Under the pieces are notes generated by a model that was not told the DNA's origin, made no database searches, and saw nothing but the letters and a program-made list of their open reading frames with translations. From Pandoraea iniqua (GTDB lineage Bacteria; Pseudomonadota; Gammaproteobacteria; Burkholderiales; Burkholderiaceae), in assembly GCF_902459685.1 (NCBI RefSeq), contig NZ_CABPSF010000002.1, positions 124,001 to 188,000 of the forward strand: a DNA stretch of 64,000 nucleotides, given 5' to 3'. The position numbers were made by a program, and so were the translations under genes. Below are positions 27,004-35,315 of this stretch, piece after piece (the first letter of the stretch is position 1; each line of letters opens with the position of its first letter).

Positions 27004-27038
27004 AAAAAGCGCGCAGACCGTGAGGTTGCGCGCTTTTT
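27004..27038. terminator. Bidirectional terminator between gntP-like and Hsp70-like genes
   Basis: AAAAAGCGCGCA and TGCGCGCTTTTT form a perfect 12-base stem around an 11-base loop. A runs precede and T runs follow it, so it can end both converging genes. Confidence 0.9.
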
Positions 27039-27075
27039 CTTTGCGATGTTGCCGTCTCTGTTGCTGCGGTGTGGC

Positions 27076-28329
27076 TTACGAAAACACGCGCTTCGCGTGA
27101 ATGCCGAGGCCGAGCGCCACGCTGGCGAGGCGGTCGCCGAAGACCGGCGTCGCGTTCGGGAAGGCGGCGCACATGGCGCCCGACAGGCAGCGCAGCCCCG
27201 TCGAGCCGCCGGTGAAGTACAGCGCATCGACGTCTTCCGCGCGCAGGCCGGCAAGCGATGCCGTGTGCACGGCGCCTGCCGTGATGCTGGCAATTTCGTC
27301 GCTCACCGCGTCGACCAGTCCCGCTTCCGAGAAGGCCACACCGAGTTCGCGCTCGATGACGGCGAGGTCGATACGCGTTTCACCGCCGGCAGCCACGGCA
27401 ATCTTGGCGTCTTCCGCATGGCCGACCAGCGCGTGACCGAGGCGTTGCTCCACCGTGCGCATCAGGCGGCGATGATGGACCGGGTCGGCGTACAGGTGAG
27501 CCGTCAGGGCCAGTTCACCGACGCGTTTCGGCGTGTAGACCGTGTTGATCAGGTGCCACGTCGCCAGATCGAAGTAGATGCGGTTGGGCACTTCCTTGCC
27601 GTCCGGGCCGAGGGCCTTGTAGCCGATTTCGCGCAGGATCGTGGCGAGTTCGATGCGGCGATCGAAGTCCGTCCCGGCGATGTGCACGCCGTGGTGCGCG
27701 AGCACGTCGTCCTTGCGTTCGAGGCGTTGGGCACGGTCCGGGCCCACGCGCACCAGCGAGAAGTCCGAGGTACCGCCGCCGATGTCCACGACGAGCACTT
27801 GTTGCTCTTCGGTCAGGCGCGATTCGTAATCGAAGGCGGCAGCAATCGGTTCGAACTGGAAATGGACGTCCTTGAAGCCGACGTCGCGGGCGCTTTGTTC
27901 GAGCGAGCGTTGTGCGGCGGCATCGGCGCGGGGATCGTCATCGACGAAGAACACCGGACGGCCCATCACCACTTGGCGCAGGTCGTTGCCATCGGACTTG
28001 ATGGCGTGCGTGCGCAGGTGACGCAGGAACGTCGCGATGATGTCGATATAGCGCATCGCCGACCCGTTGCCGAGATCGGTGGTGCTTTCGATGAGGGAGG
28101 AGCCGAGCAGGCTTTTGAGCGAGCGCATCAGGCGCCCGTCGTAGCCGTCGATATAGTCGGCGACGGCCTGGCGGCCAAATGTCGCGCGGCCACCTTCGTC
28201 GGCGTTGAAGAAGACGGCCGTCGGCAGCGTGCCGTAGCCGGCTTCCAGCTCGACCAGACGCATGGCGGCACCGTCGCGTACAGCGACGGCTGAATTCGAA
28301 GTGCCGAAATCGATGGCGCAGAAACTCAT
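27076..28329 (-). CDS. Hsp70 family protein (YegD-like)
   Basis: The product of 417 residues begins MSFCAIDFGTSNSAVAV; an ATG 15 bases upstream (28344) is also possible. It has the actin/Hsp70 ATPase domain: phosphate 1 FGTSNSA, phosphate 2 VVDIGGGTSDFSL (about 195-207), and adenosine motif FTGGSTGLRCL (about 378-388). The Hsp70 substrate-binding domain is missing, as in YegD. Insertions between the motifs are typical of that group. The client or role is not known. It is a single gene, flanked by terminators and a GC-rich gap. Confidence 0.9.
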   Translation of the reverse strand: MSFCAIDFGTSNSAVAVRDGAAMRLVELEAGYGTLPTAVFFNADEGGRATFGRQAVADYIDGYDGRLMRSLKSLLGSSLIESTTDLGNGSAMRYIDIIATFLRHLRTHAIKSDGNDLRQVVMGRPVFFVDDDPRADAAAQRSLEQSARDVGFKDVHFQFEPIAAAFDYESRLTEEQQVLVVDIGGGTSDFSLVRVGPDRAQRLERKDDVLAHHGVHIAGTDFDRRIELATILREIGYKALGPDGKEVPNRIYFDLATWHLINTVYTPKRVGELALTAHLYADPVHHRRLMRTVEQRLGHALVGHAEDAKIAVAAGGETRIDLAVIERELGVAFSEAGLVDAVSDEIASITAGAVHTASLAGLRAEDVDALYFTGGSTGLRCLSGAMCAAFPNATPVFGDRLASVALGLGIHAKRVFS

Positions 28330-28447
28330 GGCATTGCGGCTCATGCAGGCGAGCCGTAAAAGGTCGGCAGTGTAGCACGGCCGGGCGGCCGGCCAAATTT
28401 AGTGTCCCAGAATACCTTCAGGACCCGCTCGCGACCAGTTAGGGCTT

Positions 28448-29836
28448 TCAACCGTGCGATGTTTTGGCAGGTGGCTGCGCGGCGGGCAGCGTGCGCAGGC
28501 TGCTCACCACGGCGGCCACGGCTGCGAAGACTGCCGCGACATACAGCGCCGCACGCGTGCCATAGCCTTGCGGTGCCACGCTGAAGATAAGCGCGACGAG
28601 CGCCGCGCCGGTCGTTTGCCCGGTCAGGCGCGCCGTGCCGAGCATGCCGCTGGCGCCGCCGCTGCGATGCGCGGGGGCGGCGGTGAGCATGGCGTAGTTG
28701 TTGGGCGACTGGAACAGACCGAAGCCGAAACCGCACAATGCCATGCGCCAGACGATGTCCCATGAGTGCGGCTGCGCGGGCAGCATGGCGAGCGCGAGCA
28801 GGCCGAGCGCGAAGGCCGTCATGCCGATCGCACCGAGCAGGCCGGGTTTGTAGTGTTCGAGCAAACGTCCGGCGACGGGCGCAACCACAACGATGGTCAG
28901 CGGCCATGCGGTCATCAGCAGGCCGGTCTGCACGTGGTCGAAACCGAGCGAATCCTGAAGATAGAAGGGCAGCGCAACGAACGCGAGCATCTGGGCGCAG
29001 AACGACGCCATCGACGTGCAGATCGACAGGCCGAAGATCGGAATGCGCAACAAGTCGACGGGCAGCAACGGCACGGGTTGCGTGCGCTGACGCCGCACGA
29101 AGATCGTGCCGATGATGACGGCGGCTACCAGTTCGACGGCGACGAGCCAGCGTTCCTGACCGTGGCCGAACGAGTCGATGCCGGAGATGAGCAGCCCGAA
29201 GGTGAGCGCGCTGAGCAGCGCACCGGTCCAGTCGAAGGCGTGGGAGGCTTGGATGCTGTCGGGCAGCGAGCGCATGGCGATGCCCAGCGCAATGATGCCG
29301 AGCGGCACGTTGACGGCGAAGAGCCACGGCCAGTGAGCGATGGAGAGAATGCCGGCGGCGAGCGTTGGTCCGGCGGCCGACGAGAACGCGACGATCAGTG
29401 AGTTGAGGGCGACACCGCGGCCGAACCACGCGCGCGGGTAGATCATTTTCACGAGCGCGCTGTTCACACTCATGATGCCGGCCGCGCCGAAGCCTTGGGC
29501 GACGCGCGCGAGCGTAAGCGTGAGGAGCGAGTCGGAGAGTGCACAGGCGAGCGACGCGAGCGTGAAGAGCGCCAGACCGACCGTATAGACGCGCCGGTAG
29601 CCGACGATTTCACCGAGCGCGGCGAGCGGCAGCAGCGAGATCGTGATCGCGAGTTGGTACGCGTTGACGATCCAGATTGAAGTGGCGGGGCTGGCGTTGA
29701 GGTCGCGCGCGATGGTCGGCAGGGCGACGTTGGCGATGGCGCTGTCGAGCACCGAGAGCGAGATGGCGAGCATGACGGTCGCGATGGCCCAGACCCGGGC
29801 GGGCATGGGCATGCCGTCGGCATAGTGTTCTGACAT
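28448..29836 (-). CDS. MFS transporter, DHA2 (EmrB/QacA) type
   Basis: The 462-residue chain starts at MSEHYADGMPMPARVW; the frame continues 60 codons further upstream but these are low-complexity and unlike the family. There are about 14 hydrophobic helices, with the DHA2 motif C-type region LDSAIANVALPTIARDLNAS in helix 1 and SIWIVNAYQLAIT after it, plus GRGVALNSLIVAFSSAAGPTLAAGIL. It should export toxic or small organic compounds by proton antiport. It lies downstream of the P450 gene on the same strand, with a large inverted repeat in between; the pair may act together or be independent. Confidence 0.88.
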   Translation of the reverse strand: MSEHYADGMPMPARVWAIATVMLAISLSVLDSAIANVALPTIARDLNASPATSIWIVNAYQLAITISLLPLAALGEIVGYRRVYTVGLALFTLASLACALSDSLLTLTLARVAQGFGAAGIMSVNSALVKMIYPRAWFGRGVALNSLIVAFSSAAGPTLAAGILSIAHWPWLFAVNVPLGIIALGIAMRSLPDSIQASHAFDWTGALLSALTFGLLISGIDSFGHGQERWLVAVELVAAVIIGTIFVRRQRTQPVPLLPVDLLRIPIFGLSICTSMASFCAQMLAFVALPFYLQDSLGFDHVQTGLLMTAWPLTIVVVAPVAGRLLEHYKPGLLGAIGMTAFALGLLALAMLPAQPHSWDIVWRMALCGFGFGLFQSPNNYAMLTAAPAHRSGGASGMLGTARLTGQTTGAALVALIFSVAPQGYGTRAALYVAAVFAAVAAVVSSLRTLPAAQPPAKTSHG

Positions 29837-29970
29837 GAGAGCAGCGAGGCGAGACTGCCGGTGAGTCTGCGCGACACGACCGGCGAAAGCGTAATCGTGC
29901 CCGAATTCGTGAAAAGCGGCGTTGGATGGGCTGGGAGCCTTATAAACAAAGGGTTTGGGTTTTGTAGATA

Positions 29971-30012
29971 TTGTTTTATCTGATGAAATTAACATTCCAT
30001 CAGATAAAACAA
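29971..30012. repeat. Perfect 15-bp inverted repeat between P450 and MFS genes
   Basis: TTGTTTTATCTGATG (29971-29985) and its exact complement (29998-30012) flank a 12-base spacer. The A/T runs are placed opposite to a normal intrinsic terminator on both strands (T run at the 5' side, A run at the 3' side), so a cruciform or protein-binding site is more likely. It begins seven bases after the P450 stop and about 135 bases before the MFS start. Confidence 0.75.
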
Positions 30013-30018
30013 CCAAAT

Positions 30019-31233
30019 TCAGTCCTCCGAGAAGCGTGCAATGCGAGCGTTGCCGAGCGGGTGATATGACGTGCCCGAAGCCTTCGACGCGAGATCAAGT
30101 CCGCTGGCGAGTACCGTTTGCACGCCGACGGCGGCTAGCGTACTGGCGGGGGACTGGCCGGGGCACGCGTGCCCGCCGTGCCCGAACGTCCATGCCGTGT
30201 CGTCGGGGCTGATCGGTGTTGGGGCGGCGGCGAGTACAACCAGCACGACATCGCCCCGCGCCAGTTGCCGTTCGCAGATGACCGCCGGGGTGTGCAGAAA
30301 GCGGCGCGTGTTCTGGACGGGCGGGTCGAAGCGGATGACGTCACGAACGGCGGCAATGGCCGTGGCGAGATGGGGGCGCGTGGCGGGGCGGTTGGCTGCT
30401 GGCGTTCTCGCTTCGGTTGCCGTTGTCGACGGTTCGGCGCGCGCCAGACGGCGAAGCGCGTTGGCGACGAGTCCTGCGCAGGCATCGTGGGTTTGTGTGA
30501 ATAGCCCAAAGACATTGGCCGTCAGCGCGCGCGGGTCAATGGCAGGTTCAAGGGCGGCGAGATTCGCGGTGCGCTGAAGCCAAGTATCGGGTGCGTTGTC
30601 GGTGCTGAGCCATTGACGGGCGAAATCATTCAGCGTTGCCGCAGCGCGGTGGCCGTCGGCGATGACCTCGGCCCGTGGTGCAGGACGTGCCGATTCCGCC
30701 ATTGCGGCAACGAGGGCGTGGGTGTTCGCATAGACGTCGGCCCATTGCGATTCTGGAACCCCCAGCCAAGCGGCTAGTGCATAGATGGGTTGGCGGAATA
30801 CGTAGTCATCGAGTTTTTCCGAGTACGCGGCGGCGCTGGCGTAGCCGAGTCGGTCGAGCGTTGGGGCGTCGGCGGACAGTGATGCAAGCTGTGTGGCGAG
30901 CCACGGCTTGAGCGTGATGTGCTCCGCACCGTCATTCATGCGAACGAGCCGCCCAAACCATTCTCCAGCCGCACCAGAGGCGATCGCAGCGGGCACGAGC
31001 GCCCCCGCCGGCCGCACGCCACATGCCGGATGACGCAGCACCTCAACGAGCGCCTCCGGCCCGGCGGCGACCCACATGCCGAGCGACGCATCGAAGTCGA
31101 ACGGCCGCTGTGCCGCAAGTGCGCGGTAGTACGGATAAGGATCGGGGTGGGTGACGGCAGTCAGGGCATTCGCTGGGAGCATATGCGGGAGTCCGGATTC
31201 GGGGGATAAGGGCACGTCTGTCCTCATGAACAT
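30019..31233 (-). CDS. Cytochrome P450-like protein with altered core motifs
   Basis: From the ATG at 31233 the chain has 404 residues, a normal P450 length (31227 is an alternative start). The heme loop FGHGGHACPGQ is intact, with the Cys ligand at about residue 357. However, the K-helix ExxR motif reads DVIR, so Glu is replaced by Asp. The I-helix oxygen-activation motif reads QTHDACAG, with Ala where the conserved Thr is expected. Such changes occur in P450s that use peroxide or substrate-assisted chemistry, or in inactive ones. No ferredoxin or reductase gene is adjacent. The substrate is unknown. Confidence 0.82.
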   Translation of the reverse strand: MFMRTDVPLSPESGLPHMLPANALTAVTHPDPYPYYRALAAQRPFDFDASLGMWVAAGPEALVEVLRHPACGVRPAGALVPAAIASGAAGEWFGRLVRMNDGAEHITLKPWLATQLASLSADAPTLDRLGYASAAAYSEKLDDYVFRQPIYALAAWLGVPESQWADVYANTHALVAAMAESARPAPRAEVIADGHRAAATLNDFARQWLSTDNAPDTWLQRTANLAALEPAIDPRALTANVFGLFTQTHDACAGLVANALRRLARAEPSTTATEARTPAANRPATRPHLATAIAAVRDVIRFDPPVQNTRRFLHTPAVICERQLARGDVVLVVLAAAPTPISPDDTAWTFGHGGHACPGQSPASTLAAVGVQTVLASGLDLASKASGTSYHPLGNARIARFSED

Positions 31234-31726
31234 TGCAGTAATGCCGATATCTTGTCGTGACGCGCGTGATTTCGATTCACGATGACGTGAAGTGTCGCGG
31301 CACATAGCAGCGAGCTTGTCTCTACCGGACTCAGATCGACCCTATGTACAGAATTTGAAACTAAGCGGGTGAAAGTGGTCCCGCAATAGCGGATGCTCTA
31401 AGGTCGATGCTTCAGGCGATCTGAGCAAGATACTTTTCTCCGACGTGAAGTATTGGCCCTTGCCGTTAAAGGTAGGGGCGATTAATGTAAGTCGTCGCTA
31501 GGTTAGATGCTGGAGCGAAGCTGTGGAGAGAATCAACTGGTAATTTTTGGTGTAAAACCAGTTGATGGGGGCAGCGATGCCGCAATTGAGGCCGTACAGA
31601 AAAAATCTCGGCGTCGATGCTTCTAGATCAATCATAAATGCCAGTAGGCCAGTAAACCCAATATCTATGGAGTCTTTTGGGGCGTTGGGGGGATGTTGTG
31701 GATTTTCTAAAGTAAGGAGGTGGGGT
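31234..31726. other. AT-richer intergenic stretch upstream of the P450 and the small gene pair
   Basis: About 490 bases with visibly lower GC than the flanks. It should contain the P450 promoter (minus strand) and that of the small pair (plus strand). A plus-strand frame is open from 31562, but before 31727 it has no ribosome site. It could be a remnant of the N-terminal part of a larger toxin frame. A 10-base inverted repeat is noted separately. Confidence 0.45.
31532..31566. repeat. 10-bp inverted repeat
   Basis: ATCAACTGGT (31532-31541) and ACCAGTTGAT (31557-31566) are exact complements around a 15-base AT-rich spacer, about 160 bases before the small gene pair. It may be an operator or a structure in the leader. 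Confidence 0.5.
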
Positions 31727-31978
31727 GTGGATATAAAGCTAACTAAATATCAAGTGGCTCGTGGCACTATGGCGGATGCGGAGAAATTTAATACAATGTA
31801 TTTGATAAAGACTGCGCTGAAATTGAGAGCTACTTATCAAATTAGATTGCTAATCTTCCGCGCGGCGGAGGAGGGGAAGCGTCTCGTCATAAGAGTGCCA
31901 GAGCAATGTGTTTTTGATGATTCGTTGGCTGATCTTGTTAGGAAGAATCGCAAGGTTGTAATCCGGGAGAATTTTTGA
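31727..31978 (+). CDS. Small protein, possible polymorphic-toxin tip
   Basis: A GTG six bases after AAGGAGG starts an 83-codon frame; the frame itself is open back to 31562. The product reads DIKLTKYQVARGTMADAEKF, then an amphipathic alpha segment (MYLIKTALKLRATYQIRLLIF), ending KVVIRENF. I do not recognise the family with certainty. Codon use is AT-richer than in surrounding genes. The stop overlaps the next start (TGATG), the arrangement expected for an effector C-terminus followed by its immunity gene. DIK could be part of a nuclease-type D/E-x-K motif, but that is speculative. Confidence 0.5.
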   Translation: MDIKLTKYQVARGTMADAEKFNTMYLIKTALKLRATYQIRLLIFRAAEEGKRLVIRVPEQCVFDDSLADLVRKNRKVVIRENF

Positions 31979-32391
31979 TGGGCCTATATCTTTGCGTTTT
32001 TGACGGCGAGGACGAAATCGACGGAGTGGAAGTCGGTTCGTATGCGGATTTCAATTTTTTCAGAGATGGGGTTGTCGCACTTGTTGAGGACGGTGTCCGG
32101 GGAAGTCGGTGCCCTACTCTGGTGAATCACGAGGATGGTGATGGAATTTGGTCACCAGATGAGGCACAGAGGCTTGTCTTAGAGTTGAACGAAATCGGGG
32201 AAAAATTCGCTCTTGCTCCGCCTGTCGAGTTCAATTCTCCCTGGAAAAAGCAAACGGCTGCTTTCATCGGTCTTGATCCGAAAAATTTTCTTGAGTGCTT
32301 TTTCGATGTGGATGGCGAGCCGCTGGTTGAAAGGCTGCGCGGTCTGGCAGACTTGAGCGTGGCGCGAGGCGTGCCAATTCTCTTCCAATGA
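31978..32391 (+). CDS. Probable immunity-type protein (Imm70-like resemblance, unverified)
   Basis: The ATG at 31978 overlaps the previous stop by one base and has CGGGAGA upstream. The 137-residue acidic protein begins GLYLCVFDGEDEIDGVEVGSY, followed by FNFFRDGVVALVED, SRCPTLVNHEDGDGIWSPDEA and a C-terminal helical part. This resembles widely scattered small acidic proteins encoded next to polymorphic toxins; I associate it with Imm70-like proteins from memory only. There is no signal peptide, so it is cytoplasmic. Base composition is lower in GC than the flanking genes, suggesting transfer together with the upstream frame. Confidence 0.55.
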   Translation: MGLYLCVFDGEDEIDGVEVGSYADFNFFRDGVVALVEDGVRGSRCPTLVNHEDGDGIWSPDEAQRLVLELNEIGEKFALAPPVEFNSPWKKQTAAFIGLDPKNFLECFFDVDGEPLVERLRGLADLSVARGVPILFQ

Positions 32392-32483
32392 ATAATCACA
32401 GCATTCCTCACTTCACATCACGCTGAACTATCGCATGCCTGACATACCCCATACTACGGCTCATCCCCTCCCGGAACCGCCCT

Positions 32484-33185
32484 ATGGACCTCACCCGCGA
32501 TTACGCCCCTGGCGTTAGTTCACTCGCAGCCCTGCTCGCCGATGCGGGCCGCATGACCATGCTTTGGGCGTTGATGGACGGTTCCGCCCGTCCGGCAGGG
32601 GAACTGGCACTGGTTGCCGGGCTTTCTCCTTCCAGCGCCAGCGGCCATCTCGCCCGTCTCGTCGACGGCGGTGTCCTCGCACAAGAAGCCCGCGGACGCC
32701 ATCGCTATTTCCGCATTGCCACGCCGGAAACCGCCACGGCCATCGAAGCGCTCGCGAGTGCCGCATTGGCAACACGCGAACTCCGCCCGCGTCCGGTCCC
32801 CGTCAGCCGCGCAACACCGCCCCCGCTACGTCACGCACGCACCTGTTACGACCATCTTGCCGGGGAAGTCGCCGTCGACCTGTTCGCGCGCATGCGAGAG
32901 CGTCGCTGGCTTCGCATCGACGGCAGCGATGTCGCGCTGACCGACTCGGGCGTCAACGGCCTCACCGCCCTCGGTGTCGACCTCACCACCGCGCGTGCCC
33001 GCCGCCGTCGCTTCGCCTGCACCTGCCCCGACTGGAGCGAGCGCAAACCCCACCTCGGCGGTGCACTCGGCGCGGCACTCCTCACCACGTGCCTTCATGC
33101 CAAATGGCTTGAGCCGACACGCGAACCTCGCGCGCTGCGCGTCACGCCGTTGGGCGAACGCCATCTCGCCGACTTCGCTACCTGA
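32484..33185 (+). CDS. ArsR-family transcriptional regulator
   Basis: The 233-residue protein has an N-terminal ArsR winged helix (about residues 10-90): LAALLADAGRMTMLWALMDG, ELALVAGLSPSSASGHLARLVDGGVL, EARGRHRYFRIA. A C-terminal domain of about 120 residues contains a Cys pair in FACTCPDWSERKPHLGGALGAALLTTCL that might bind metal or sense redox state. This long form (about 230 residues) is common in Burkholderiales and often regulates a neighbouring transporter or enzyme, but no partner is adjacent here. GC content is back to that of the chromosome. Confidence 0.88.
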   Translation: MDLTRDYAPGVSSLAALLADAGRMTMLWALMDGSARPAGELALVAGLSPSSASGHLARLVDGGVLAQEARGRHRYFRIATPETATAIEALASAALATRELRPRPVPVSRATPPPLRHARTCYDHLAGEVAVDLFARMRERRWLRIDGSDVALTDSGVNGLTALGVDLTTARARRRRFACTCPDWSERKPHLGGALGAALLTTCLHAKWLEPTREPRALRVTPLGERHLADFAT

Positions 33186-33207
33186 TTTATCAGGCGCACA
33201 AAAAGAA

Positions 33208-33233
33208 ACACCCCGCAGAAATATGCGGGGTGT
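33208..33233 (-). terminator. Terminator of the DUF4148 gene
   Basis: ACACCCCGCA and TGCGGGGTGT form a perfect 10-base stem with a six-base loop. On the minus strand it is followed by TTTCTTTTTG, so it mainly ends the DUF4148 transcript, 147 bases past its stop; it may also stop arsR read-through. Confidence 0.8.
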
Positions 33234-33379
33234 GAGGCACCGGGAGCGGTGGGCTACGGGACAGGATCCGAAGTCGATCGTCCTGGCCGCCGTAGCGTCG
33301 TCGCCGATTGCCGCTTGAGCACGCTTCAAACTTTGCGTGTCCTCGCGCCGTCAACCAGCGCCGACGCGAGAGGCTGGCT

Positions 33380-33688
33380 TTAACTACCAGCGTAAGTCGA
33401 ATTGATCAGTGCAGTCGAACCTTGGACACGTGCACCAACCGAATGGCCGTAAGTCGTCAGTTGCGGATACTGACTGTCGGTCTGCGTGAGCTTGCCTTGC
33501 GCTTGGGCTTCGATCAGTTCCTGACGAACCTGTGCGCTCGGCACGGCCAGCTTTTCGCTGTACACGCTCGATTGCCAGAACAGGTTTTCGTTCGGATAGC
33601 CGTTACCGCCAGTGCCTGCAAATGCGGCCGGTGCGGCTGCCACAGTCAACGTCGCGGCAATCAACAGATGCGAAAGAGTGCGGGTCAT
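33380..33688 (-). CDS. DUF4148 domain protein, secreted
   Basis: The 102-residue protein has a Sec signal (about 1-24, ending AAFAG) and a short mature part with the DUF4148 pattern: SREQVRAEL-like SAQVRQELIEAQAQGKL followed by QYPQL. It belongs to a family greatly expanded in Burkholderiaceae, probably periplasmic; the function is unknown. AGGAGA lies before the ATG. The family member is one of the reasons to place the genome in Burkholderiales. Confidence 0.85.
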   Translation of the reverse strand: MTRTLSHLLIAATLTVAAAPAAFAGTGGNGYPNENLFWQSSVYSEKLAVPSAQVRQELIEAQAQGKLTQTDSQYPQLTTYGHSVGARVQGSTALINSTYAGS

Positions 33689-33974
33689 GATGTTTCTCCT
33701 GTCTTTATTGTCTGGTGGTCGGCCGGCTCACTTAGATGTCCGGCACCGCCTACGCCTCTAAGGTAGGACGACCACGTCGCAGGAGTAACCGCATGCGGCG
33801 CAACAATGCATTGCAGATAACGTGCCATCTCGAAACCCTCATGTAGTAAGGGTTTCAAGGCGGTCGACGTTTTCGAATCAGTCGAATACCGACTCTAATG
33901 AAGATGTTAATTAACAGGAGTGCGACAGAATGTCGCAGCGCCGTCGGAAGAAATGACGGCGCGTAGCAGGGCGG
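33689..33974. other. Intergenic region with two hairpins
   Basis: It carries the DUF4148 promoter and, next to the beta-barrel gene end, two perfect stems: TGCGACA/TGTCGCA (33921-33937) and GCGCCGTC/GACGGCGC (33938-33962). They abut each other and can act as a terminator for the beta-barrel gene on the minus strand, although no T run follows. No gene is seen. Confidence 0.5.
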
Positions 33975-34976
33975 TCAGAACTTGTAGCCGACGCCTGCGA
34001 GGAAGATGTCGCTGTCGCGGTCGTAACCGGTTACGACGCGGTTCCATGAGAGGCGTCCGACCCAATGATCGGCAAACCGGTACGCCATGCTCATCGTCAG
34101 CAGACCGGCCACGACGTTCTGCGCACCACCCGCCGCCCGGTTCTGCTTGTACTTATTCCACGTGACATACGGGCCGAAGCCAAGGCCGAGGCTGAAGCGA
34201 TCGTTGAAGAAGTCGTTCTTGACCCACGCCTGCGCCGCAATGCCCTGACGGTTACCGATATCGCTATGTCCTTCGTTGATCAGCGAGACCGTGCCGTCGA
34301 ACCACTTGCCGAAGCCGTGCCGGTATTCGATGCCTTCTGCCACCGCGTTCTGCGAGTCGAGGCTGTTCACGATCGACAGCCCTGCCATGACCGACAGCAC
34401 ATCGCCCGTCGGCACCGGCGAATCCATATTGCCGATGACCGGGCCCGGCGTCGACGGCTTGTCCAACTGATAGCCCACGCCAAGCAAGTACTGAACGGTG
34501 TTGATACTCGACGGCGATTGCACGTAGTTGGCGCGTGCCTGCACGTACCAACGGCTCGCGAAATAGTACGTGGCGGTGGCCGAGAACATGGCGCCCCAGC
34601 CGTGGTCGTCCTCATAGCGCTTGCCGCGATTGCCGGCCACGGTGTCGTAATAGCGATACGGGCCAACGCCTACGGCAACGTCGAAGCGGCGGTCGAAGAA
34701 GGTCTGACGCGCCCACACCTGCAACGCAAAGCCGTCCCGGTGATGATCGGGCACGTGGCCCTCGTTCATCCACGTGAAGCTCGCGGCGAAGTGTTCGCCA
34801 AGCCCCTGCCGATAATCCATGCCCCACGAATAGGTGTGCGCGTTGTCGTCGTTGCGGGCGTTCATGGCCCCGGCATAGACGGTGGCTTCCTGTGCCTGCG
34901 CGACATGTGCGAAAGCCGATGCACCGCAGACCACGCCAGCCAAAGCCGTACGCACCCACCATGGATTGTTTTTCAT
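33975..34976 (-). CDS. Outer-membrane beta-barrel protein with internal duplication
   Basis: The start at 34976 (MKNNPWW) gives 333 residues with a signal peptide ending AQAQ. The mature chain alternates polar and aromatic residues and ends in GVGYKF, the C-terminal Phe typical of outer-membrane barrels. Two halves are related: about residues 33-110 (SWGMDYRQGLGEHFAASFTWMNEGH, FFDRRFDVAVGVGPY) and about 185-265 (GIEYRHGFGKWFDGTVSLINEGH, FFNDRFSLGLGFGPY). The pattern suggests a barrel made by duplication of a four-strand unit. I cannot assign a function; a lipid A-modifying enzyme or structural protein is possible. Confidence 0.75.
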   Translation of the reverse strand: MKNNPWWVRTALAGVVCGASAFAHVAQAQEATVYAGAMNARNDDNAHTYSWGMDYRQGLGEHFAASFTWMNEGHVPDHHRDGFALQVWARQTFFDRRFDVAVGVGPYRYYDTVAGNRGKRYEDDHGWGAMFSATATYYFASRWYVQARANYVQSPSSINTVQYLLGVGYQLDKPSTPGPVIGNMDSPVPTGDVLSVMAGLSIVNSLDSQNAVAEGIEYRHGFGKWFDGTVSLINEGHSDIGNRQGIAAQAWVKNDFFNDRFSLGLGFGPYVTWNKYKQNRAAGGAQNVVAGLLTMSMAYRFADHWVGRLSWNRVVTGYDRDSDIFLAGVGYKF

Positions 34977-35315
34977 TCTCGATCCGCCGCAAGACAAGTA
35001 TTCGTTCGTCGCTTCAGCGTTAGCGACGTTCGCGTCATTCGATACGCGGCACCTTCGCGGTGCCCTCGGTTCGCGTTATCGTAGCAGCCACGATCCGACC
35101 GAAGCGCGGCAACAGGCCGCGGCTTCAAATTACCGAACATTACGGCATCGGCGATGCCACATCGTATGGCATACCGAAACAGTTACGCAAACAATATGTC
35201 AGGGAATGAAAGGGGCTGCGACCGAGGCCAGTCAGACGGAACGTCTGGTGGTCGTTTCCCCTGTATTTGCGCGGTTTCGCACCGGTAACAGGCTGCCGGT
35301 GAGATGACGTGAATA
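34977..35315. other. Intergenic region between beta-barrel gene and IclR gene
   Basis: About 339 bases, holding the promoter of the beta-barrel gene near its start and the end of the minus-strand IclR gene. No accepted gene: minus-strand frames here only run into the IclR gene in the wrong frame. Confidence 0.4.

Noticed and set aside
29971-30012. Inverted repeat as an intrinsic terminator for the P450 gene
   Set aside because: The T run precedes the stem and the A run follows it on both strands, opposite to a rho-independent terminator.
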